Program-made: the position numbers and the translations under genes
Assembly: GCF_013426205.1 (NCBI RefSeq)
Contig: NC_089426.1
Location: forward strand, 2,294,001-2,358,000
DNA length: 64,000 nt
Direction: 5' to 3'
DNA from: Metarhizium brunneum
Lineage: Eukaryota; Ascomycota; Sordariomycetes; Hypocreales; Clavicipitaceae
The notes under the pieces: model-generated
What the model was told of the DNA's origin: nothing
Databases searched by the model: none
Seen by the model: only the letters and a program-made list of their open reading frames with translations
Shown here: positions 37,089-47,320 of the stretch, piece after piece
Numbering within the stretch: the first letter of the stretch is position 1
How the letters are laid out: each line of letters begins with the position of its first letter

Positions 37089-37510
37089 AATGCGATGAGA
37101 CAGTAAGAGAGACGTAATGAAGCAATTCCGTTGCATTGTCATCCACAGTTAGACTCTGCGCCAAGGAGACAAACAAAAAAATGATCAAAATCCCAAAACC
37201 AAGTCCTTTTCTCTCCATCCACATGTTGATTGGGTTGAAAGAAAGATGTCGAGTTTTGTAAAATGGGTTGTAATGTCTGCCCCAGCAATCGGAAATGGTA
37301 AAAGGAAAGGGCGGGTATATACGAAAATAAACCAAATCTTGCTAACGATTCAAGATGGGTGTCGGGTGTTGTAGCCTCATTTCACAAAGACTTGAAGGTC
37401 ACGTAGTTGAAGGAGGAGGTGTCGTGGGTACGTCGTTGAAGGGTATCGTATATGTCTATGCTGTCTTGAAATCTAAAATTTGACCATTCCATCCATACCA
37501 TTGTAGGTGT
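37089..37510. other. Intergenic between convergent genes, 422 bp
   Basis: 3' UTRs of TPD3 and EFM4; nothing else is seen. Confidence 0.5.
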
Positions 37511-38305
37511 TCATACCCTCTTGAAGCACAAGGTACTAATGGTCTGCCCCTTGACACCGCCAAAACTAAAGGTCCTATATTCCACCCTTCCGGCCACGAC
37601 AAAGCCGCCCTCACTCTCCTTTCCCACGAACCAGTTGGTCAGCTCCTCTTCGGTCCAGTTGCAGCTCGTCACGAGGAAAACGCCACCCTTGCTGACCAGC
37701 GGCGCGATGCGCCCGGCGTACAGCTCGCACAGCCGCCTGCCGCGCTGGTCGCGCTGGTCCGACAGCGAAACGGCGTCAAACGTGCCCTTGTCCAGCACCA
37801 CGTCCCAGCCGTCCGTCTGCTCGCCGCCCAAGACATCGGCGTACGAGCCGCCCACGATGTCCCACTCTGCGAACTCGACCGGAGCCGCGGCCGCCCTCGA
37901 CGAAGCGACCTGCCTCGCGAGCGCTACGCTCTGCGGGCTGTAGTCCACGCCGAGGGCGCGCCCGGTCCATCCCTCCTCCCGGAGGGCGAAGAGCATCGAG
38001 CCGTTGCCGCAGCCGAGGTCGAGCACCGACGCTGTGTCCCTGTCCAGCGCTGCCGCCGCCGATAGGGAGTCTAGGAACTGTGTCGTTTTGCGCTCCGCGT
38101 CCGAGTCGTCGAACCATGATGTTCCTGTGTCGGAGGGGTCGGCGGCGTGGTTGCTCAGTTCGCGCGTGTAGAGGGTGTTCCAGCTTTTTTCATGTTGTTA
38201 GCTTGCTTTTTGTTTTCTGGAGGGGAGGGGACAATGCGAGGGTAGCGGTTACTATTCTTTGGTGCCGAGCTCAGACGGGTCCAGGTGCTCTGGGTCGGGG
38301 GACAT
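37511..38305 (-). CDS. EFM4: eEF1A lysine methyltransferase Efm4 (METTL10 type)
   Basis: Exons on the minus strand 38305-38253 and 38183-37511 encode 241 residues. The N-terminus MSPDPEHLDPSELGTKEYWNTLYTREL and the following TSWFDD are typical of Efm4. Class I SAM-dependent methyltransferase motif I is VLDLGCGNGSML (about residues 71-82), followed by GVDYSPQSVALA, WDVVLDKGTFDAVSL and SKGGVFLVTSCNWTEEEL. In yeast Efm4 methylates a lysine of translation elongation factor eEF1A. The 69 bp intron splits the Tyr codon of the GTKEYW signature; donor GTAACC and branch point CTAAC are visible. Third positions are very G/C-rich. The gene lies directly behind eIF6 on the same strand. Confidence 0.92.
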
Positions 38306-38935
38306 GTTGAGCCGCTGCAATTGGTGTTTGTTTTTGGTTTTTTTTTTTTTGGTATATTTGGACCGAGACTACAATACATACCTAGCCTAGGTATGTAACT
38401 AATACAACCGCCCGTTGGTGGTTGGTGTTCTTGGGCAGAGCTCAAGTTGGAGGGGTATACGAGAATGGAAGGCGGTGGAGCTGGAGGTGGTGGGGTTGAG
38501 GGGCAGCTTTTGCAGGATTTTGAGGATTTGCCAACTTTGCCTACTGTATTGGAGGGGTGGCTGATGTACATACGAATGAAAAAAAAGTAAAGCATGGCCA
38601 ACATGATGAATGACAGAAAATTGCAGCCACAGAGGCACAAAGACGCAAAATTTGTCCACATTCCTTTCTATTCTCCGCCGTCTAATCCTGCCGGCGGGAT
38701 ATCCTACCATCTCTGAGGAGTAAGCAGGAGGGGTTGTTATATAAGACCATGAAAAGAGCAATCATGAAGATAGTTTTGAATCCAAACACCATGCCCCCAG
38801 AAAAACATGTTTGAAGGAAAAAAGAAAAGTGTTAATCAATGACGCAGCCCAGCCCAGATCTTGAGAAAAATAATTCATTCCATGAACAAAAATCGGTGGT
38901 GTTTTAATCAACAAAGAAGCCATTGAAAATGGCGT
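38306..38935. other. Intergenic between TIF6 and EFM4, 630 bp
   Basis: No gene. A T-tract lies at about 38339-38350, and a near-palindrome related to the TACCTAGGTA family (TACCTAGCCTAGGTA) at 38379-38393. Confidence 0.5.
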
Positions 38936-39707
38936 TTAGTAGAAACTTTCGACCATGGTATCCTTCATGCTGGTATTGATGTTGCTGGGGCCCATGCCCT
39001 CGCCGAGTCTGAAAACACTTTCGATAACACTGAGCTCAGTCGCTGTGGTGTCGAGGCCAGTGACGGCCAGCCAGTCGTTGACGACCATGCCGGCGCCAAC
39101 GACATTGCTGCCACGGTTGACACTGCCCGCAACAAGGGGCACCTGTAGCAAGCTGGACAGCTCGTCCTGGTCCTGGATGCTTGTCTTGGGGTGCACGAGG
39201 CCGCCCTGGTTGGACAGGCTCATGTAGCTGCCGACAAGGACATTGTCAGCCACGGTCTGTCGAAAGACTTCAACGCCGAGGACGTCGGCAATGATTTCTT
39301 CGGTCTCGCGCTCGAGGTCAGGGTGAACCAGGGCAATGTGGTCATTGGTGGCGATGACGTTGCCAAGAGCGGAAAGACGCTCTTCAATGCGCTGGATGCG
39401 CACCGAGTCTGGGAGGGAGTTGCGCAGGTGTTGCAATTCCTGGTCTGTGGTGGATGTGGGCACGAGGAGACCCTTTCGGTTACCAGCCGTCAATCGGCCG
39501 ATGATGCGAGTTCCCGCAATGGTTGTGCGGACTGTGGGCACGACATCTTGAAGCTCTGCCTCGAAGATAGAGTAGAAGTTCTCGCTGGCACCGAGGGCCA
39601 CCAGGGCATATGAGTTGGTGAGGGTCGAGAAGACTCCGACCCTGTCAAGAAGAAGAGTGTATATGTTAGTCAAGAATTCGGTCTGCACGGCGGGGGCGGG
39701 GTCGTTG

Positions 39708-39749
<42 letters not shown>

Positions 39750-39825
39750 CTTTGTGCATTGCGTCTTTTGACAGCCGCGGGGTCACATACTCGTTGGAGT
39801 TCTCAAACTGAGCTCGTACAGCCAT
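38936..39825 (-). CDS. TIF6: Eukaryotic translation initiation factor 6
   Basis: Exons on the minus strand 39825-39791 and 39641-38936 give 246 residues, exactly the eIF6 family size. The product starts [27 protein letters not shown] and shows the fivefold pseudo-symmetric repeats of eIF6: [55 protein letters not shown], and [18 protein letters not shown]. Tif6 binds the 60S subunit face, prevents joining with 40S and is needed for 60S maturation in the nucleolus. The C-terminal ERxxE-like tail ends [11 protein letters not shown]. The 149 bp intron interrupts codon 12 and contains a 19-unit TG repeat, which is absent from the spliced mRNA. Confidence 0.97.
39709..39746. repeat. (TG)19 microsatellite inside the TIF6 intron
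   Basis: Nineteen uninterrupted TG units on the plus strand, read as CA in the TIF6 transcript, lie about 45-80 bases from the splice donor. Confidence 0.97.
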
Positions 39826-41231
39826 TCTCTGGGAAGAAAGCCGTTTATAGGTGTCTTATTTCTGGTTGATGTGCAACAAGAACTGCTTCAGCAGAGCTCG
39901 ATGGGTGTTGGATAGGAAGGGGCAAAGGCTTGAGAATGCTGCAAGATGGATATGGAATTTTTTTCGACAGCTGGGAGTGGAAGCGATGTGGGTTTAAGTA
40001 CAAAGTGCGCGAGTGCTCACTCAAGTGCTGCGAGATGAGAGGAGGATGGGCCGTGGGAGTGGCGCTTGGCCGCCGGCGAGCGAACATAAGCGGGTACGTC
40101 TGACCAAGCAGCTGCACCAGGAAGGTGCGACCTGCACTGCAACTGCCTACCTACCTAGGTAGTAGGCATCTGGTTGGCGGCAACGACTTGACGCCTTGAC
40201 TAACAAACCTGTTGCCAAGTTAAGGAGTCATTTGGTGAGCCTGGCTTCTCCGGTTCACGTCTTGGCCAGCCAAGATTGGCTGTTTACAGTGCGGAGATTT
40301 CTTTTTTCGCTTCAATCAATGTTCTTTGCTGTCTTGCATATCAACGCCAGCGGCTCCAAAGCACATGGTGATTCTGCCACTTCGACGCTTGCAACCCTGC
40401 GCCTCCCGAGATCTACCCGCCAGGCGGAACACTATGTACTCGCGACAAATAGTGCCACAACGCCGTGATGCATACATAACACATCATTCTTAGCCCCCCG
40501 TCTTGTCTGTCCAACTACGTGCCAAGGTCGGAAGAGTAAGATTGGAATCTGCCAAAAAAAAAAAAAAAAAAAAAAAAGGCTTCAACTACGAATACAAAAG
40601 TATCTCTACGGTAATCAGTTCCTGTTGGCCCAGGTTGGCCCCTGCTGGCCCCTGCCGGCCCCAGCCTGTGACTCAATCGCGGCACAAGCCCCTCCCTCGC
40701 CACTGCATCAAGTGTGACTCTTGCTCCCAATTGACTTCGACTGCCCCATTGTTTTCATCATCATCATGGACTCACTATTACTCATCGGCCCTTTGGGCAA
40801 CAGACATCGCAACAAAATCATTTTGAGGCCGAGCATCCTCGAAACTGCCTTAAAAACAAAATTGCCTTCATAGTTGTCCGCCGTGTCGGCCTCCGTCCTT
40901 GTCCAGCCAAATAATCATAATCCAACGCCAAACGGCTACCGACTCATCACCTCCCCCATCTTTCATTTTCAACCACGATATCCTTTCTTTCCCTGGTATC
41001 AATCAGATTGTGCGCCCGTCTTCGTCAACAGATGTATGCAAGTGGTCCTTATTTCCTTTCCCTCTTCCTCCTCCCCCCCACTCCCTTCCTTTGCCTCACT
41101 TTGATTGCCTCTTGTCTCATGTCGGTATTCAGCCAATTGATGAAATGAAAACAACACTAGACATGTTCACCCCCAGTACAGTATGCCGCTAGATGCCTTC
41201 GCAATATGCTGTATGCTACACGTGACTATTT
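39826..41231. other. Intergenic, 1.4 kb
   Basis: No gene. The TACCTAGGTA palindrome is at 40152-40161, a 25-base A-tract at 40554-40578, and imperfect repeats of GGCCCCTGC near 40628-40665. Confidence 0.5.
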
Positions 41232-44200
41232 TCAGAGTGTCCAGACCGGTGCCTTCATGAGCACCTGGCGTCCTCTGACTTCTAGAGCGACGAATCCTGC
41301 AAACCGTACTCTGCTGAACTCGTTGGACAGTCCTGAGGTATCTTGGTCAGCATTTGTCGACTCTGTCACGGGGGCATTGCTGTCTTCTCTGCAGAGTCGA
41401 CCTGCGCCGAGAGCTCTCTTTTGCAACATACCGGGCTTCCCCTTGTCTCCTCGTGGCTTGCCACCCTTGTCCTTTTCATCTACATCATCTTCGTCTGAAT
41501 CTGAATCGGCATCTGCATCCGCCTTCTGCCCCTCCAGCGGCGGTAACCCAGCCTTTTCAACTTCCATCATATTCGTTTGTACCAAGTCTCCTGGTAATGG
41601 GTACATGATGGACACATCTCGACTCTCCAGAGGTAGGTTAGCTGCAATAGCCACGGCCAGCTCGGCAATCATGGACGTACTGCCCTCCACACCGGGCGGG
41701 GGCGGGTTAACGAGGTGTTGATGGAGGTAGGTTGTCAGGCTCTTCGTAACCTTGCCTATTAGCATCCCTCGGTTGTCAGCTGCTGCGTTTGAATTGAGTC
41801 GCTTTTGAAGTCCATCCAAGGTGGCCATTCTCCAGTTGACAACCTTTGTCGTGTGAGCATTGACTTCCTCCTGATGTTGCATAGTATACGAGTTTTCCCG
41901 GATGCTGAGTTCAATCTCCTTGAGTTGCGAGCTGAGCTGCGTGTCCAGAGCCGGGTGGAAGCACTTGTTGAAGACTTCTTCCACCAGCCACCTAGACACA
42001 ACTGCGCGCCCAATGGCTGTCATTTCCTGCTTCCCAGTCTTCAGAGCATCTGCACTGACAAAACTGTTAATCCATAAAGGGAGGCTGCGCCAATCCTTTC
42101 GAATATTGAAGGAAAGGTTGTTGATGGCCCCATTGAGGCGATTGAACCTCGTTGAGTATTCATTGTCATCCCAAGCCGTGCGTGACTGAGACATACGCTG
42201 GTTGGCCACAGCATTTTGCAACTGCTCAACTCGGCCGTTCAGCAATTCAATTTGGGTTTTGCCCTCAAAGTACAACCGCTTTACGTGCTTGTATTTATTT
42301 GCTGTCACGTGTTAGCTTATACTTCTCTATTGCTGCTTCTAAGACTAGAATGACATTAGACAGATGAGTGAGACTAACAAAGTTCCTTGAACTGCTTGTC
42401 GAGGTCGGAGTCTCGGTCCGAGGGTTGGGGGCTATTTCGGCCCTGGTCGACACCTGAAGACGTATCAATAGACTGTGAACCCCATTCACCACGATAGCTT
42501 GAATTCGGCGGCGCACCTTGGCCGGGAAGTGGCGGTATGGGACCCATGGCATTCAAAGAGACGCTTCCTTGGCGCTGGTATCCCGGTGGTGGACCAGAAG
42601 GGTCAACTTGTCCGCGAAGAACCTTTTCAGCGTCCTGGCCACGACGACCGGTTTGCGGTCCGCCTCCAGGAGCTGGCGGGGCCATTGCGAATGGATCTTG
42701 ACCCTGCGTGTTCGCTCCTAGAACGGGTGGTTGGTTGGCAGCAATATCCTGAGACGGAGTAGATGTGTGAAGGCTGGCCGCCTGGGATGGCTGCAGTGGG
42801 TGTTGCTGAAAGGCAGACCTTGGGTCTGAATCGGTTACGGGCGATTCGTGAGACAGTTGAGAGATAGTCTCGGGGTTTTGAAGCTGCTGGCTAGTGCCAA
42901 GCTGATTCGTGATGAGTCGAGGATCCCCGCCAGGCTGATAGGACCCCGGAGCAGAGCCGGTGGGGTAGTGGAAATTGGGCTGTTGATGGCCCTGCTCGGA
43001 TTGCTGGTCGTAACCAGCACCGTGTCGTTGCTGCTGCTGCTGCTGGAGTTGTTGCTGCGACTCGTACTGAGCCTGCTGTTCCTGGATTCGGAGCGTCCCT
43101 TGGCGTTGCAGGGGCTGCGGTTGCGGTTGCTGCAACGGGGGCGGGGTTTGTTGGTTGCGAAGCTGTTGATGTTGTTGGTGTGGGGGAGGGTGATCGGGTG
43201 GTTGATAGACCTCGTCGTAGGGTGACGTTTCGAGATGTTCACTGGAAACCTGGCGGATGCCGTTGTTGCTCAAAAGAATGCGAGAGTCCTGTATTGGGGA
43301 GTCAAGGTTAGAACCGTGCGTGTAAAATGGATGTTCGTCGACCTCGCCAACTTCACGGAGCGGTGACGGCTGTTGGCTGCCAGTGCCTTTGGGTTGCCAA
43401 TCGCGGTCAGGGGAGAGCTGTGTCGTCTGGGACGGGCTGGTTTTCAAGCTAGGAGGGTTGCTCACCCTCTTGGACGGCCTCCGAGCAAGTCCAGTTGTGT
43501 TATCGTAGGGGCCCGGAGGGTTGTAGCCAGAAGGCGGCGGCGGCGGCGGCGTCTGCTGGTGATGGTGAGTGTCGTGCGAGTCACGGCTGGAGGTGAATAT
43601 GCCCTTGATTAGTTTGCGAGTCGAGCGTTTCTGGGGAGCAGGCGCCGGGGCCGACAGTTGCTGCGGCGGTGGCGGCTGCGGCTGCGGCTGCTGGTGATAA
43701 CCACCACCGCTTCCTGGGAGGTCGTCGATGGACCCCGAAGCGGTTCCGTAGAATTGGTGGTGTTGCGGTGTGAGGGAAGCTCCGTAGCGCTGGCTCTGTG
43801 AGCGGCTGACGGAGGGGTCGAAGTCTACTGGCGTGGGCGACTGGTGGCCATCAAAAGCCGGAGAGACACCCGGGCCCGATGTCTGCAGCGAGGAGGGAGG
43901 ATTGACCCCCGAGGACTGAAGATTGAAAAGATGGACGGGGGGAGGGGGGGGCAGAGGATGATGATGCTGTTGTTGTTGTTGTTGCTGCTGCTGCTGCTGC
44001 TGCGTCGAAGCAGGAGGCGCGCGGGCGTCCACAAAAGTGTCGAGGTGGTCGCTGGAGCCCGGGGCTGTAGCGGAGGACAGGACCGGCGGCAGGGACGTCT
44101 CAGAAGGCGAGTCGGCCTGGGCTGCACCAGCAGTCAGGGCACCACCTCCCTGCTGGCCCTGCGCTTGGTGCGCTTGGACATGGGCCGGGGCCTGGGCTTG

Positions 44201-44398
44201 GGCTTGGGCTTGGGCTTGGGCTTGGGCTTGGGCTTGGGCTTGGGCTTGGGTTTGGGCTGCGCCAGACAGCGCTCCCGGGGCCGATGCTGGTGCTGGTGAA
44301 GCCGGTGCTGTGCCAGCCGCAGCTCCCGTCGACAGCTGCTCGGGCAAGGTGTGCTGCGATCGGTTGCTGTGCTTGCTTAGGCGTCCAAAGCTCGGCAT
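41232..44398 (-). CDS. Unrecognised Q/P-rich protein with a C-terminal helical domain
   Basis: Minus-strand exons 44398-42379 and 42301-41232 join across a 77 bp intron (GTTAGT..CTAAC..GACAG) to 1,029 residues. Residues 1 to about 660 are disordered: a basic start (MPSFGRLSKHSNRS), a QA dipeptide run from GGGCTT hexamers, polyQ, polyP and QH-rich tracts, and SP/TP sites. Residues about 670-910 form a helical, coiled-coil-like domain (KYKHVKRLYFEGKTQIELLNGRVEQLQ; WRSLPLWINSFVSADALKTGKQEM; VVSRWLVEEVFNKCFHPALD). The tail is acidic then basic. A further 99 nt segment (41333-41431) has ideal intron signals and is a multiple of three without stops; splicing it would give 996 residues. I do not recognise the family. 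It looks like a fungal regulatory or scaffold protein; no function is claimed. Confidence 0.8.
41333..41431 (-). other. Possible in-frame 99 nt intron
   Basis: Minus strand donor GTATGT, branch TGCTGAC, acceptor CCTCAG. Length is divisible by three and the frame is open through it, so both spliced and retained forms would encode protein. Confidence 0.55.
44194..44253. repeat. Hexanucleotide repeat (GGGCTT)9 plus one variant unit, coding
   Basis: Nine perfect GGGCTT units and one GGGTTT unit; on the minus strand they encode an alternating Gln-Ala run in the unrecognised Q/P-rich protein. Length changes would keep the frame. Confidence 0.95.
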
Positions 44399-47320
44399 CC
44401 TCGTCAATGGGCCTGCGCATGCGCTTCACCGCGGAGGACTCGGAGAGTGGCGGAGGCGGGTCGCGAGGAGCGAGAAGCGAGCAAGGGGACGCGCAAGGAC
44501 GGCGATGGTGATGATGGTCGACTCTGATGCTGTTCCTCGAGGGCAAGTCTGCAAAAGGTGAGTTGTCTCTGACGCCTTGCTCAACCGTCTGCTCCTTTTT
44601 TTGGCTCACAGCTCTGCCAAACCCCTCACCTCCAGGTAGGGACAGCTTGACTGGTTCAATCGAGACTGGGGTACAGAGTACTGGGAGCATAAGCGGGCTG
44701 GACAAGCCGGCGTCAGTGTGACAGTCCAAGCCAACCATCCAGGAACGGCAAAGCGAGACGGAGACGGACCACGGGTCCCCGTTGGCAAACTTGGGGAGGC
44801 TCAGTCCGAAGTGATGGATGGATCATGCAGCCAGCGACAACGAGAGGGCTGTGCTGGGGCCTCTTGGCCTCCTGTGTGCTCGCCAACCCGTCAATTCGTC
44901 AAGTTGGACAGACCCGATCCCTGCTGCTGGACAAGACGGTTGTCTCGCCTGTCGCGTTATGCTGCGTCGCGCAGTTTGTGTCGTGGGTTGGTTGATGCCC
45001 TGGTCCTGATCCGGATCGTGACGATCCTAGTTGCAAGGCGCGAAGCTCCACGTCCACGGAATTAGAACAGACCGGGCAAGAGGCACGGTGACGATGACGA
45101 GCATGAATGATGGAGGATACCTCGGACACAATCGCTCTACTCGAGAGACGAAGAAGGAGGGGAGGGCGACCACACACGGTCAGCACTCAACGATCAAATT
45201 TCGATGAGGCTGAGCATATTTTGCCTGCTTGGGGGAGCTTTCTGATGCCTCACTTTGCCCGCTCCCTCTACCCAGGACCTCCTGTCGCTGAACCTCGAGA
45301 GCTCCGACCTCTCCTTCCATCAGGCAGACACTCGGCTTGGAGCTTGAACTCATAGAGCTGAGCTTGCGCCACTCAGCTCCCACCTCGCAGCTTCTCTGCA
45401 AGTCCAAGAACCGTCTGATATTCAACGGCTGAGTACTCCGTAGCGGCGGTTCGGATTGGAGCGCCCTGTGGATCAGGGAGCCAAGGTCATAATTCAGGCA
45501 GGGTTTGATCCTAGATGGGGGTGTTTCTATTATTGGATTACTGGATCTTCAATGTGTGCTCCGTCATACGACAACCACATGGGTCTAACTGTGCATTTCA
45601 TCCTACTCCTCCGTCAAGATTTGCAGTTGCAGATGGGCATTGAAAGGCATTGCACAGGCTGACGGACCCTGGGAAGCCAGAATCAGCGCTCATGTCCGAA
45701 AATAGCGACGGCCGAATGCAGAGACATCTTCTGTAACACAGCGCATTGACGTCCATGTGCAGCATGACGAAATATTGCCTCTACATGGTCAGTGTCGTCA
45801 TTGGGATCTTCATTAGTTGATTGAATTTCGACGCTTCGTATTCCATGTCTGGAGGATGGGCAAGTTGCCTTCCCTGTCAGACTGCGCATCATATAAATAT
45901 CGACTTCATCCGGTGCCAGGGTTAGCAAACAAGCCGCACATAACGCACACAACTTGAACCCAAGGCAGAATACCAGTTAGGCTTTCTTTTGCCTCTGTTG
46001 AAGACAAACAGCTTGTGGCACGGAGGAGTTGCGTCCATGCTCTCGCCAACAACACGCCGTTTTGAACCCCAACATGTTGGTGGCACAAATATCACTGTCA
46101 AACCCACGACTACATAACATCTAATAATAGTGACTTGGGCACAACTTGACACGGCATTCTGCATGCGAAATGGCCAATAAGGCTGGCCAGCAACGAAGCG
46201 TTTCCCGCCTGCTTACTCCGTACCCCGAGTCATGGTGAGTCATGGCGTGTGTTTACATTGTAATATTATTCGCAATCTACTCCGAACAAGGTACATACTT
46301 CCAGTATCAAAACGCCTGGGCATGTTTTTCAGTGTGTCTGGCCTTGAATGGTGATGTGACAGGCCGCATGCTTTCATGCCGTGTTGCTACCTGCAAGCGG
46401 CAATCTTACCCAAACACACACGGTCGGGTATATGAAGGAACTTCCATAGTACCCAGATGGTTTCGTTCGCCATTCGACTTTATTTTTATTTTGTTCATCT
46501 TGCCCAATGTAGCAAATAGCATGCATGTCCCGTGATTACTCTGCTCTGCGGCCGTCCAGTTCCACAGCTCTAGCTACCCTACAGCTAGGCTCGATTAACA
46601 CATTGACGTTCATTGACCCTGGCTGGTCACTTGTACGTGCACTGAACTTTTTCTGGTTGAATTGTTTCGCGTCTTTGGAAGTCTCCGGACAAAACGTGTT
46701 CTGACGTCTGGTTAAATGCTTTGCAGCGGTCCCGGGTAGGGCATCCTGTATCGCAGCCAGAAAGGACATGGAGCGTGGGCAGCCATCGGGGCGCCTAAAC
46801 CCCTAATGGCATGTCGGAGGTGATTAAAGATGAAAACTCAAGACGAACGGCAATGAGGCCGCCAATAAGCTGCTAGCAGCACGATGCCTCCACAGTACTG
46901 ACAAAATGGTGAATGCAATTGGGTGGCGCGCGTGGGTTCACCACCCCGAATTGCGATACCCCAACATTGAAGTTCGTGTTTCAACATTCGAGTCTCCGGA
47001 TGCCATTTTGCGGGGGAGAAACAAAGTTTCAAATGTTGGGGGGAATTAGCGGATGCCGCGGGGAGCGCCGTGCACTGACTTATTGGCCGAGGTCTCCTTT
47101 CAAGACCAGCTGACATTAGCAGACACCAAGTACACCGCACATGTGGTTAAACAGTCCAACTCTCGAGTTGGTCGACGGAGCACACCGAGTCGCCGCCGCC
47201 GAGGGTCCGATGGCTGTATCTCTGGACCGTTGATAAGAGACGGGCCATTTCCAACCCCAGGCACTCAACCCTCCACCCCGTACTTTCGAGTTTGAACTCA
47301 AGCCGTCAACGTAATCCATC
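44399..47320. other. Gene-poor stretch, 2.9 kb
   Basis: No gene is recognised between the Q/P-rich gene and the P450. TACTCCGTA copies start at 45434 and 46214. Open frames are short, overlapping and unlike known proteins. Confidence 0.5.

Noticed and set aside
43844..44561. Plus-strand open frames rich in Leu/Gly or Ala/Trp
   Set aside because: Antisense translation of the CAG/GGGCTT repeats of the Q/P-rich gene.
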